From Leyella stercorea (GTDB lineage Bacteria; Bacteroidota; Bacteroidia; Bacteroidales; Bacteroidaceae), in the NCBI RefSeq assembly GCF_019052365.1, contig NZ_JAHQUY010000003.1:1-64000 (forward strand): a stretch of 64,000 nt of DNA, read 5' to 3'. Positions 24,601 to 32,670 of the stretch are shown here, piece after piece (positions within the stretch are counted from its first letter, which is position 1; every line of letters begins with the position of its first letter). Both the position numbers and the translations under genes were made by a program. The notes under the pieces are model-generated. The model did no database searches, had not been told where the DNA came from, and worked only from the letters and a program-made list of their open reading frames with translations.

Positions 24601-27224
24601 GGCTCTCATGGCGAGCGTTCTACAACCGCAATATGTTCGTCTACAGCGAGATGCCCATGAAGTTCCTGTACGAACCGCAGATAGACTTCAGCCATTTCTA
24701 CGACGTTGCACGATATATTGGAAGAGGCGAAGTTTGCACAGCCTCACGCTCCGACAACGTGAAGATGTTTGCAAAGGCTGCCGTCTCTGGCGTGAAGGAA
24801 GAGAAGCTGATGGGTAGCAATGCTGCGTACGATTCTAACCGTAATGCAGCATTGGAGAATGTGGAAGTGCCTGCCGAGTCAGCCGCAGGGTCTGCAGATA
24901 AAGCCGCTGGCTCTGCTGATGCAGGCGCAGAAGGCAAGGTTCAAAACACTACTTCCACAGCGCAGACGCGTCAGAATCTGAGCGAAACGGCTTTCTTCTA
25001 TCCTGGTCTGCTCACAGACAACAAGGGCAACGTGCAGCTGCAGTTCACGCTGCCCGAGAGCGTCACCACATGGCAGTTCTACGCCCTCGCACACGACGAG
25101 GCGATGAACAACGGCACACTCGCCGCAACATCCGTTGCGAAGAAGACCGTTATGATTCAGCCCAACGTGCCGCGCTTCGTGCGTCAGGCAGACAAGGGCG
25201 TGCTCTCGGCGCGCATCTTCAACACTTCCGACAAGCAGGTGAGCGGTTCGGCACGCCTCACGTTCCTCAACCCTGAGACCGAAAAGGAGGTTTGGCATAA
25301 GGATGTTAAGTTTGCGGCGAAGGCAGGCGAAACTGCGGTGGCTAAGTTCGCGTTCGATATGTCGAAGATTGCTAACGACGGTCTGCTCGTGTGCCGTGTT
25401 ACGGCGTCGGGTCGCGGCTTCAGCGACGGCGAGCAGCACTATCTGCCCGTTCTACCCGACAAGGAACTCGTCACAAACTCGCAGGCGTTCACGCTCAACG
25501 CGGCAGGAAAGCTCGATATCGACCTCACGAAGCTGTTCGCTGTGGCTGACAAGAAGAACCGCCTCACGGTGGAGTACACCAACTCGCCGGAGTGGCTGAT
25601 GATACAGGCGCTGCCGTCGATGGCAACAGCGGAGGGCGACAACGCCGTCTCGCTCGCCGCGGCTTATTACGCCAACGCAATCAGCCGTTCGCTGATGAAC
25701 TCGTCGGATGTTATTCGCAAGACCGTTGACCTATGGAAGGCTGAGGCAAAGACAACCGAGAATGTTACGTCGCTGCAGAGCAAGCTCGAGGGTAACGCCG
25801 AACTGAAGCAGATGCTTCTGAGCGAAACGCCTTGGCTCATGGACGCCACACGCGAGGCAGAACAGAAGCAGATGCTCGCCAACTACTTCGACGAGTCGCA
25901 GACAGCATACCGACTTGCCGATAACTTCTCACGACTCTCGCGCTTGCAGAACGCCGACGGCTCGTTCTCGTGGTGGAAAGGCATGGCAGGTTCGCCGAGC
26001 ATGACGATGAGCGTGCTCACAACCTTCGCCCGACTCGACAAGATGGTGGGCGTGCAGCCCGAAGCGCGCTGCATGATTGACGCTGCGTTCCTCTTCATGG
26101 ACAAGCATATCGCACAGGAAGTGAAGGCGATGAAGGCGAGCAAAGACGCAAAGAACCTGCGTCCGAGCGAACTGGCTGTCGACTATCTGTACGCCGTGAC
26201 ACTGCAGAAGCGTCAGTTGAAGGGCACGGCGAAGGACAACGCCGCCTACCTTCTGAAGTTGCTCGCCAAGCAGACATCGCAGTTCTCCATCTACGCAAAG
26301 AGCGTGGCTGCCGTTGTGCTTGCCGGCAACAACTACGCCGCTGAGGCTCGCGACATGGTGCAGAGCATAAAGGAATATACAGTATACAAGGCGCCGATGG
26401 GTCGATACTTCGACACGCCGAAGGCGCTCTATTCATGGTTCGACTACCGCATTCCGTCGCAGGTTGCGGCTATCGAGGCATTGCAGTCGGTGACTCCAGC
26501 CGACGTTCAGACCGTAAACGAGATGAAGCAATGGCTGCTGCAGTCGAAGCGTACGCAGGCTTGGGACACTCCTGTCAACTCCGTGAATGCGGTGTATGCG
26601 TTCTTCGACGGTAACTGCGAGTCGCTTGGCGCAAGCAAGCCGATGGCTGTGCTGAAGCTGAACGGACAGACGCTCGTCATGCCGAAGGCTACGGCGGGCA
26701 TGGGCTACGTTAAGACCGCCAAGACAGGCGAAAAGATGAAGATCCTGAGCATCGAGAAGCAAACCGACGGCACGTCATGGGGCGCTGTCTACGCACAATT
26801 CGTGCAGCCCACAGCCGATGTTGCTGACGCTGCGGAGGGCATGAGCGTAGTGCGCGAGGTGCTGAAGAACGGCAAACGTATAGCTACAGATGGCGAAACA
26901 CTCGCAGTAGGCGACCGCATCTCCGTGCGCATCGTCATAAACGCCGACCGCGACTACGATTTTGTGCAGCTCGCCGACCGACGTGCGGCTTGTCTTGAGC
27001 CGCTCGGACAGCTCTCGGGCTATCGCGACGGCTGCTATTGCGAGCCGAAGGACAACGCTACGAACTATTATTTCGACCGTCTTTCTAAGGGAAAGCACGT
27101 CGTAGAGACCGAGTATTACGTAGACCGCGCGGGCACATACCAAACCGGCACCTGCACCGTACAGTGCGCCTACAGTCCTGAATTCGGCGCACGCACTAAG
27201 GCTGTAGCGCTGAGCGTGGAATAG
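21645..27224 (+). CDS. Alpha-2-macroglobulin family protein lacking the thioester
   Basis: From the ATG at 21645 this is 1859 residues with a signal peptide (MKRTIIATLIAMLLLPMTAMA). The earlier in-frame ATG at 21543 has no signal sequence directly after it. A2M landmarks: a helical N-terminal domain, an MG2-type motif TDRRIYRPGQTV, a low-complexity Ala/Ser linker (about 1080), the FFYPGLLTDNKGNVQLQFTLPE domain, and a C-terminal alpha-barrel with NADGSFSWWKGM. In thioester A2Ms a CxEQ motif stands where this protein reads PSMATAEGDNAVSLAAAYY, so the covalent trap is missing. Likely a periplasmic protease-binding or envelope-protection protein. The DUF1573 gene follows after 40 bases. Confidence 0.9.
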   Translation: MKRTIIATLIAMLLLPMTAMADSYTSLWKKYDAAVGKDHPQTALKVLAQISDKAEKERAYGHLLKAQVASLDWVAQLSRDSIPAMERHLKKSGETAERKGDRVLAAIYQSVMGRMYASYRYAFDDAKELSAECYRRSMAHPEALAAAYCTDYLPFVEDGVDSKYYYDDMLHIIGIAAGDYRGMHDYYAAHGKREGACLTALQMVKQAHGNSYATRVKKSKYIMSLDSLASEYRDLVVCGEVAIARYEFMENAEDVTAEEKNNYINYALTKWGAWTRMNILRNAQRRLTLPSVHALLGGEMALPGVPRKVIVLGANNVGEVRLTASRLNITSAEQYDVNRDKDYARLRRHIVTAEAPATDVRRYVGLPAYKTVSDTLEIPGLRSGFYLVELSTDNVNVPVERRILRVCNIYPLIETLPGNRYRVVVLNATTGEAVPGAKVLMNFVKNNAEGEKLEAKHYECDANGEVIVEFGNREPVSYSISTADEQAFPVTSINGRFYYNRTHFETTSTTIYTDRRIYRPGQTVHVAAIAYKYYGADQHAEAQKQQTMTLTLRDANRKEVAAKSVTTDEYGMASADFVLPQNGLNGVYTLRSDYGNVQYYNFTVEEYKRPTFGVEIEKAASRYAAGDTVRLAAKAKSFAGVPVQGAKVEVKVVRRPSFFWRCASTDARTETVYSGVAQTDNDGAFTVKVPVIVPEQYDERHNRYFTFDVEAHVTDVSGETQSAETALPYSDRPTLLTCDVPEQTLADDLHTIKFAYLNNAGEPIDGDVTYYIDNDRYTCKANTEVQVDGKSLASMRHRFVAYCGTDTLTQSFVTFTLQDRRAPVETHDWFYVSSRQFKSKSAPVFIQLGSTDSIQHVVYTLIAGDKVIEDGRADLRNEVRTRSITYKEEWGDGITLSVAWVKNGKAYQHTERIERPQPDTHLNIKWTTFRDRLVPGQRETWTLNITNPDGTPAKAQLMATLYDKSLDKLRPHSLQFSLPMYNNVPWLSWRAFYNRNMFVYSEMPMKFLYEPQIDFSHFYDVARYIGRGEVCTASRSDNVKMFAKAAVSGVKEEKLMGSNAAYDSNRNAALENVEVPAESAAGSADKAAGSADAGAEGKVQNTTSTAQTRQNLSETAFFYPGLLTDNKGNVQLQFTLPESVTTWQFYALAHDEAMNNGTLAATSVAKKTVMIQPNVPRFVRQADKGVLSARIFNTSDKQVSGSARLTFLNPETEKEVWHKDVKFAAKAGETAVAKFAFDMSKIANDGLLVCRVTASGRGFSDGEQHYLPVLPDKELVTNSQAFTLNAAGKLDIDLTKLFAVADKKNRLTVEYTNSPEWLMIQALPSMATAEGDNAVSLAAAYYANAISRSLMNSSDVIRKTVDLWKAEAKTTENVTSLQSKLEGNAELKQMLLSETPWLMDATREAEQKQMLANYFDESQTAYRLADNFSRLSRLQNADGSFSWWKGMAGSPSMTMSVLTTFARLDKMVGVQPEARCMIDAAFLFMDKHIAQEVKAMKASKDAKNLRPSELAVDYLYAVTLQKRQLKGTAKDNAAYLLKLLAKQTSQFSIYAKSVAAVVLAGNNYAAEARDMVQSIKEYTVYKAPMGRYFDTPKALYSWFDYRIPSQVAAIEALQSVTPADVQTVNEMKQWLLQSKRTQAWDTPVNSVNAVYAFFDGNCESLGASKPMAVLKLNGQTLVMPKATAGMGYVKTAKTGEKMKILSIEKQTDGTSWGAVYAQFVQPTADVADAAEGMSVVREVLKNGKRIATDGETLAVGDRISVRIVINADRDYDFVQLADRRAACLEPLGQLSGYRDGCYCEPKDNATNYYFDRLSKGKHVVETEYYVDRAGTYQTGTCTVQCAYSPEFGARTKAVALSVE

Positions 27225-27264
27225 AACAGATAACACACACACTTTGAAAAAGTAACACATACGT

Positions 27265-28329
27265 ATGAAGAAGATATTTATAAGCGTTGCGCTGCTTGCA
27301 CTGCCGTTCTTCGGAGCCATGGCGCAGAGCATTGTAGCGACGAACCAGATAATCGACTGCGGACAGGTGTTGTATCAGACACCTGCCACTTTCGACTTTG
27401 AAGTGAAGAACAAGTCGAACAAGCCCGTGCGCATTACTGATGTGTGCACCAGTTGCGGCTGCACCGACGTGGCATTCCCGCGTGAAGCGATAGCAGCCGG
27501 CGAGAAGTTCACGATAAGCATCACGTACGATGCTGCCACTATGGGCCATTTCGACAAACTCGTGGGCATATACAACGAGGGCGACGACAAGCCGCTCTTG
27601 CTGCGTGTGCGTGGCAGCGTGGTGCGCGAGGTGGTCGACTACGGCGGCAACTACAACTTCATGCTGGGCAGCATAAAGTCTGACTGCAACGACGTGGAGT
27701 TCGACGACGTGAACCGCGGCGACCGTCCGCAGAAGAAGATACATATCTTCAACTCTACGAGCGCTGCGGTGCAGCCCGTGGTGATGCATCTGCCGGAATA
27801 TCTGAAGGCTGATGTGTCGCCGTCTAACATTGCGCCAGGTCATGGCGGTGTAATCACCATGACGCTCGACTCGCGCAAGCTCGACGATATGGGTCTGACG
27901 CAGACATCGGTGTTCCTCGGAGCCTTCCCCGGCGACAAGGTGAACCGCGAGAAGGAGATAGGCATCTCGGCTGTGCTCCTGCCTAAGTTCGACAATCTCA
28001 CGGCGCAGCAGCTTGCTAACGCGCCGCAGCTCTACCTCTCTACCACAGAGCTCAACCTCGGACACTTCGACCAGAAGAAGAAACTGAAGGGCGAGATAGT
28101 GATACGCAACGACGGCAAGTCGGTGTTGAAGATAAAGAGCCTGCAGATGTTCACCGTGGGCTTGCAGGTGTCGCTCAACAAGCAGACGCTGCATCCCGGC
28201 GAGTCGGCTAAACTGAAGGTGACGGCAGAGAAACGACAGCTGAAGACGGCGCGCTCGAAACCGCGTGTGCTGATGATAACCAACGACCCCAAACAGCCGA
28301 AGACAACCATAAAGATTGTAGCCGAATAG
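27265..28329 (+). CDS. DUF1573 domain secreted protein
   Basis: This 354-residue protein has a signal peptide (1-20, ending GAMAQ). An ASH/Ig-like DUF1573 repeat at about 25-115 contains FDFEVKNKSNKPVRITDVCTS-type sequence with the conserved CTSCGCT motif. A second diverged repeat follows and a third at about 255-354 (GHFDQKKKLKGEIVIRNDGK). The CGCT cysteines may bind metal or form a disulfide. Position behind the A2M-like gene suggests a joint envelope function. Function unknown. Confidence 0.85.
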   Translation: MKKIFISVALLALPFFGAMAQSIVATNQIIDCGQVLYQTPATFDFEVKNKSNKPVRITDVCTSCGCTDVAFPREAIAAGEKFTISITYDAATMGHFDKLVGIYNEGDDKPLLLRVRGSVVREVVDYGGNYNFMLGSIKSDCNDVEFDDVNRGDRPQKKIHIFNSTSAAVQPVVMHLPEYLKADVSPSNIAPGHGGVITMTLDSRKLDDMGLTQTSVFLGAFPGDKVNREKEIGISAVLLPKFDNLTAQQLANAPQLYLSTTELNLGHFDQKKKLKGEIVIRNDGKSVLKIKSLQMFTVGLQVSLNKQTLHPGESAKLKVTAEKRQLKTARSKPRVLMITNDPKQPKTTIKIVAE

Positions 28330-28445
28330 TGCTGCGAGGTATCGTATTATAATCGGCGTGTCATATAAACAATCGGCGTATTGTATAATAATATAATAAT
28401 AAGGTATAAAGAACGTAGAAGTATTACGACAGTAATTCTGACGGA

Positions 28446-29309
28446 ATGAATTTGACAATAGAAATAGACGAGGGTAGTGGCTTCTGCTTCGGAGTCACTA
28501 CCGCCATAAAGAAGGCTGAGGAGGAACTTGCCAAGGGCAACGAGCTCTACTGCCTCGGCGACATCGTGCACAACGGTATGGAGGTGGAGCGACTGCACGA
28601 GCAGGGACTCATCACTATCAATCATGACGACCTGCGCCGCCTGCACGACGTGAAGGTGCTGCTGCGTGCTCACGGCGAACCGCCCGAGACTTACGCTCTG
28701 GCGAAGCAGAACAACATAGAGATAATCGACGCTACGTGTCCCGTGGTGCTGGCTCTGCAGCGCCGCATCAAGCGACAGTACGACACGGCGCCCGATGCGC
28801 AGATCGTTATCTTCGGCAAGCGCGGACACGCCGAGGTGCTGGGACTTGTGGGGCAGACCGCAGGCGAGGCTATCGTGGTAGAGAAGGTGGAGGACGTGGA
28901 GAAGCTCGACTTCTCGCGCGACATCTATCTCTACTCGCAGACAACAAAGTCGCTCGATGGCTTCCATCGCGTCATCAACTACATTCAGCAGCACATCGAG
29001 GAGGGCGCTACGTTCCGCAGCTTCGACACCATCTGCAGACAGGTGGCTAACCGTATGCCGAATATCGCATCGTTCGCCTCGCGTCACGACCTCGTCCTCT
29101 TCGTCTCAGGTCGCAAGAGTAGCAACGGAAAGGTACTCTTCAACGAGTGTCGTAGCGTCAATGCGCGCAGCTATCAGATAGAAAGTGCCGACGAGATAGA
29201 TATGTCGTGGTTTACGGAAGACGTGCGTACGGTGGGCATCTGCGGTGCTACGAGCACGCCGAAGTGGCTCATGGAGCAGTGTAAAGAGCGCATCGCGCAG
29301 TATAAATAG
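28446..29309 (+). CDS. ispH: 4-hydroxy-3-methylbut-2-enyl diphosphate reductase
   Basis: IspH (LytB) is the last enzyme of the MEP isoprenoid pathway and makes IPP and DMAPP using a [4Fe-4S] cluster. The 287-residue protein has the three cluster cysteines at Cys14 (GFCFGV), Cys98 (DATCPVV) and Cys197 (DTICRQ), plus the GKRGHAEVLG and GICGATSTPKWLME motifs. There is no fused S1 domain as found in some Bacteroidetes and Firmicutes. The preceding 116-base gap carries two AATCGGCGT repeats and AT-rich sequence. Confidence 0.96.
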   Translation: MNLTIEIDEGSGFCFGVTTAIKKAEEELAKGNELYCLGDIVHNGMEVERLHEQGLITINHDDLRRLHDVKVLLRAHGEPPETYALAKQNNIEIIDATCPVVLALQRRIKRQYDTAPDAQIVIFGKRGHAEVLGLVGQTAGEAIVVEKVEDVEKLDFSRDIYLYSQTTKSLDGFHRVINYIQQHIEEGATFRSFDTICRQVANRMPNIASFASRHDLVLFVSGRKSSNGKVLFNECRSVNARSYQIESADEIDMSWFTEDVRTVGICGATSTPKWLMEQCKERIAQYK

Positions 29310-29394
29310 CTTATTTATTTGGTCTGCGTCGGTCAATACGAATGTTGCCATCACTGAAATAGCAAAACAAAATTTGTAATTTATAAAAACATCA

Positions 29395-29709
29395 ATGAAA
29401 AATAGAGAATGCCCTTATTGTCATAAAAAGGTATCCTTAAGAAAATGCATAAAGTATATAATAAAAGGGACAAAGTATTCTACCACTTGTAACCATTGTG
29501 GGCAACAATTATGGTTGGAAAAGGAACCGCTACCTTTTATGTATTGTGTTTCTACAGGTTTTTTTATAATGTACTTGCCTATGCAATTTTTTCTCTATTA
29601 TTGTAATCTGGGTTTTATTGATTCTGTTCTGTATTGCCTACCTATTGCTGTTGTTGCAGAAGTGATTTGTTCGATAGTGGTATTGTGTAGAATATATTTT
29701 AGGAAGTAA
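29395..29709 (+). CDS. Small zinc-ribbon membrane protein
   Basis: This 104-residue protein has an N-terminal zinc ribbon with CPYCHKK and TCNHCG cysteine pairs (about residues 5-8 and 32-35) and two hydrophobic segments (about 50-70 and 76-98), so the ribbon probably faces the cytoplasm. This layout matches small membrane zinc-ribbon proteins of unknown function. The gene is much more AT-rich than its neighbours and has no close operon partner, suggesting transfer. It ends before a bidirectional terminator. Confidence 0.72.
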   Translation: MKNRECPYCHKKVSLRKCIKYIIKGTKYSTTCNHCGQQLWLEKEPLPFMYCVSTGFFIMYLPMQFFLYYCNLGFIDSVLYCLPIAVVAEVICSIVVLCRIYFRK

Positions 29710-29787
29710 GTGCTAACCATAATTTAGTTAATCGCAAGTTGTATTGGATAGCAATAATAAGAAATATGTAGGGTTTCAAGTATTATA

Positions 29788-29826
29788 AAAAAGTCCGACA
29801 AGTGTATTGATCTTGTCGGACTTTTT
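29788..29826. terminator. Bidirectional terminator between the zinc-ribbon gene and ribH
   Basis: The perfect 15-bp arms AAAAAGTCCGACAAG (29788-29802) and the complement (29812-29826) enclose 9 bases. T-runs are present on both strands, serving the convergent genes. Confidence 0.9.
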
Positions 29827-29848
29827 GTATGTTATAAAAATGTATTCG

Positions 29849-30325
29849 TTAGAACTTCGCCATCTTGATAGCGTCGATAGCGCACTCATCGCCCTTGTTG
29901 CCGTACTTGCCACCGCAGCGGTCGAGCGCCTGCTGCAAGTCGTTGGTGGTGAGCAAGCCGTAGATGATAGGTATCTCGCTTGTTGTGTTGAGGCGTGCGA
30001 TGCCTGCCGTTACGCCCTGACAGATGTAGTCGAAGTGAGGAGTCTCGCCGCGAATCACGCTGCCGAGGATGATTACGGCGTCGTAGCCGCCGTGCAGCAC
30101 CATCTGGTGAGCGCCGTAGATAAGCTCGAAGCTGCCCGGAACGGTCTTGATGTGGATGTTCTCGGGCAGAGCGCCGTGCTTCTCGAGAGTCTTGACGGCT
30201 CCGTCGAGCAGCGCGCCCGTTATCTCCTCGTTCCATTCAGCCACCACGATGCCGAAGCACATGTTGCTTGCGTCGGGGATGGTGGTGATGTCGTACTGTG
30301 AGAGGTTATGGAGTGATGTAGCCAT
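29849..30325 (-). CDS. ribH: 6,7-dimethyl-8-ribityllumazine synthase
   Basis: This is the penultimate enzyme of riboflavin synthesis. The 158-residue protein shows [14 protein letters not shown], the catalytic-region [18 protein letters not shown] (active His in PHFD), and [18 protein letters not shown]. Length is normal for the icosahedral-type enzyme. It starts 14 bases after the TPR-protein stop codon, so it is probably cotranscribed with that gene. No FMN riboswitch is visible. Confidence 0.96.
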   Translation of the reverse strand: MATSLHNLSQYDITTIPDASNMCFGIVVAEWNEEITGALLDGAVKTLEKHGALPENIHIKTVPGSFELIYGAHQMVLHGGYDAVIILGSVIRGETPHFDYICQGVTAGIARLNTTSEIPIIYGLLTTNDLQQALDRCGGKYGNKGDECAIDAIKMAKF

Positions 30326-30339
30326 ATTTGGTTATTCGA

Positions 30340-31038
30340 TTACTCTGAAACGCGCTCGATGTACTTGTCGATCTCTGAGCTCTGTACCAAAGAAGAGTTT
30401 ACGTACTTCTTCTTGATGTCCTGATAGATCTTCAGAGCCTCGTCGTTCTTCTTCTGGCTCTCGAGGAGCTTACCAGCCTGGAGGAGGAAAGTCGGTGAGA
30501 TGCTGTTGTTAACGTCTTCAGCCTTGCTGTCTGCCATGTCGGCAGCCTTCTTCAGAGTGCTGATAGCCTTGTCTACGTTGCCAGTCTGCGCGTAAGCGTT
30601 AGCGAGTGCTGCAGTAGCTGTCGGGCTTACCATAGCGTCGCCCTTTGTAGAGAACTTCTCGAGGTATGTCACAGCCTCTGTGTACTTGCCGAGGTTGTAG
30701 AAGCTAAGACCTGCGTAGAGTTTAGCGAGGTTTCCAGCGTCGGTGCTGCTGTAGTCGCTTGCGATCTTCACAAAACCAACGTAGCCTGCGCCGTCGCCGT
30801 TGAGAGCCTTGTCAAACTGCTCTTCGTTAAAGTACTGCTCGCCCTTTGCGATAGCTGTGCTTGCCTTGTCCTCACGCGGACCAGCCACGAAAACGTTGTA
30901 AAGGATAGCGCCTGCTACAACGAGCAGAACTACTACTACACCTGTGATTATCTGCTTCTTGAACTTCAAGAAGAAATCTTCCTTGTTGTTGGTCTTCTCT
31001 ACGTGAGAGTTAGCACCAAAATCAATTTTGTTTGTCAT
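30340..31038 (-). CDS. Membrane-anchored tetratricopeptide-repeat protein
   Basis: This 232-residue protein has a cytoplasmic N-terminus of about 32 residues, one membrane helix (about 33-52, ITGVVVVLLVVAGAILY), then TPR-like helical repeats (for example GLSFYNLGKYTEAVTYLEKF, ALANAYAQTGNVDKAISTLKKA). The layout resembles YfgM, which links periplasmic chaperones to the Sec translocon. That is an analogy, not a demonstrated orthology. It is first gene of an operon with ribH and is divergent from recF, a common Bacteroidales arrangement. Confidence 0.88.
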   Translation of the reverse strand: MTNKIDFGANSHVEKTNNKEDFFLKFKKQIITGVVVVLLVVAGAILYNVFVAGPREDKASTAIAKGEQYFNEEQFDKALNGDGAGYVGFVKIASDYSSTDAGNLAKLYAGLSFYNLGKYTEAVTYLEKFSTKGDAMVSPTATAALANAYAQTGNVDKAISTLKKAADMADSKAEDVNNSISPTFLLQAGKLLESQKKNDEALKIYQDIKKKYVNSSLVQSSEIDKYIERVSE

Positions 31039-31097
31039 TTGTTATTTTGTTTTTATTTTTATCGGTTTATAGTCTGCAATGTGACACATTGCGAGGA

Positions 31098-31106
31098 GCA
31101 AAATTA
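31098..31106 (-). promoter_or_regulatory. -7 box of the TPR gene
   Basis: On the minus strand TAATTTTGC lies 60 bases before the start codon and matches TAnnTTTG. Confidence 0.5.
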
Positions 31107-31170
31107 CTGATTTTATCTCACATATTGAAATTTATTCCACCTTTTTTTCTTTTTTCAATAATAAATGGGG

Positions 31171-31178
31171 TAACTTTG
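31171..31178 (+). promoter_or_regulatory. -7 box of recF-DUF721
   Basis: TAACTTTG followed by C is a consensus -7 box 68 bases before the recF start codon. Confidence 0.6.
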
Positions 31179-31245
31179 CAGTAATACAACGTGTTGTTAC
31201 AGTTATAACAGCGACCCGCAACGGGTCTACAGGGTATATAATTAC

Positions 31246-32361
31246 ATGATATTACGCAATTTATCCATACTCAATTTCAAGAATATTGGGGAGGCTTCGC
31301 TTGAGTTCTCGCCCAAGCTCAACTGTTTTCTCGGCAGTAATGGCGAGGGCAAGACCAATCTGCTCGACGCCATCTACTACCTGTCGTTCTGCCGTAGTGC
31401 GTTCAATCCTATCGACTCGCAGGTGATAAAGCACGACGCCGACTTTCTTATGCTCGACGCTGCGTATGCTACCGACGAGGACGAACCGGTGGCGGTCTAC
31501 TGCGGCATGAAACGCGGACAGAAGAAGCAGCTGAAGCGCGACAAAAAGGCGTATAAGCGACTCTCGCAGCACATCGGACTCATTCCGCTTGTGTTCGTTT
31601 CGCCTGCCGACCAGACGCTCATCGCAGGCGGTAGCGAGGAACGGCGCCGACTGATGGATATCGTGATTTCGCAATACGACAACACGTATATCGATGCTCT
31701 CAACAGCTACACGAAGGCGCTACAGCAGCGCAACGCTTTGCTGAAGATGGAGCAGGAGCCCGACCCCGCATTGCTCGACATTTGGGAGCAGGAGATGGCG
31801 CGTCATGGCGAGACGATATTCCGTGCCCGCGAGGACTTCGTTGACAGACTCGTGCCTGTGTTCCAACGCATATACCAGCATGTGTCTGACTGTAAGGAAA
31901 CGGTGTCGCTGAAGTATGTGTCGCATGCTCAGCGCGGTCCGCTGCTCGATGTCATTCAGCGCGACCGCTTCAAGGACCGTGCGGTGGGCTACTCGCTGCA
32001 TGGCGTGCATCGCGACGACCTGGAGATGCTACTCGGCGACTATCAGATGAAGCGCGAAGGCTCGCAGGGACAGACAAAGACGTTTGTGCTGGCGTTGAAG
32101 CTGGCGCAGTTCGACTTCCTGCGCCGTACGGCGTCGCAGACAACACCGCTGCTGCTGCTCGACGATATCTTCGACAAGCTCGACTCACATCGTGTGGAGC
32201 AGATCGTAAAGCTCGTGTCGGGCGACGGATTCGGACAGATTTTCATTACCGACACCAACCGCGAGCATCTCGACCGCATTCTCGACAGTGTTAGCTACGA
32301 CTATAAGTTGTTCGATGTTAAGGGCGGCGAGATTGTTGCTCACCAACCTACTAATAAATAA
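31246..32361 (+). CDS. recF: DNA replication and repair protein RecF
   Basis: RecF is an SMC-like ATPase that loads RecA at gaps together with RecO and RecR. The 371-residue protein has Walker A GSNGEGKT (about residue 30), followed by NLLDAIYYLSFCRS, the ABC signature region GSQGQTKTFVLALKLAQF and Walker B PLLLLDDIFDKLD. Length is standard. DUF721 follows after 6 bases, a conserved pairing in Bacteroidetes. Confidence 0.96.
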   Translation: MILRNLSILNFKNIGEASLEFSPKLNCFLGSNGEGKTNLLDAIYYLSFCRSAFNPIDSQVIKHDADFLMLDAAYATDEDEPVAVYCGMKRGQKKQLKRDKKAYKRLSQHIGLIPLVFVSPADQTLIAGGSEERRRLMDIVISQYDNTYIDALNSYTKALQQRNALLKMEQEPDPALLDIWEQEMARHGETIFRAREDFVDRLVPVFQRIYQHVSDCKETVSLKYVSHAQRGPLLDVIQRDRFKDRAVGYSLHGVHRDDLEMLLGDYQMKREGSQGQTKTFVLALKLAQFDFLRRTASQTTPLLLLDDIFDKLDSHRVEQIVKLVSGDGFGQIFITDTNREHLDRILDSVSYDYKLFDVKGGEIVAHQPTNK

Positions 32362-32367
32362 ACGTGT

Positions 32368-32658
32368 ATGTTCAGACGTGACGTGCAGTCGATCAGCGAC
32401 TTGCTTAATATGTATCTGCGACGCGAAGGACTGGAGACGCCTTTGCTGCAGCGACGCGCCATCGACGCTTGGGAAAAGGTTGTCGGCGCCGGCGTTGCGC
32501 GCTATACCGGCGAGAAGTTTATCAAGAACCAAACGCTGTTCGTGAAGATTCTCAGTCCGGCGCTGCGACAGGACCTTACGATGATGCGCACCCAATTGGT
32601 GAAGCGCATCAACGAGGCTGTGGGCAGCATGGTTATTGCCGACGTACGTATTTATTAA
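32368..32658 (+). CDS. DUF721 (DciA-like) protein
   Basis: This 96-residue protein matches DUF721 throughout: an N-terminal helix with LLNMYLRREGL, the core RRAIDAWEKVVG and YTGEKFIKNQTLFVKILSPALRQDL. DUF721 includes DciA, the helicase loader/operator of bacteria without DnaC, which fits the neighbourhood of recF. The end lies 12 bases from the menD stop codon on the other strand with no terminator between. Confidence 0.9.
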   Translation: MFRRDVQSISDLLNMYLRREGLETPLLQRRAIDAWEKVVGAGVARYTGEKFIKNQTLFVKILSPALRQDLTMMRTQLVKRINEAVGSMVIADVRIY

Positions 32659-32670
32659 TAAAGACTGTTA

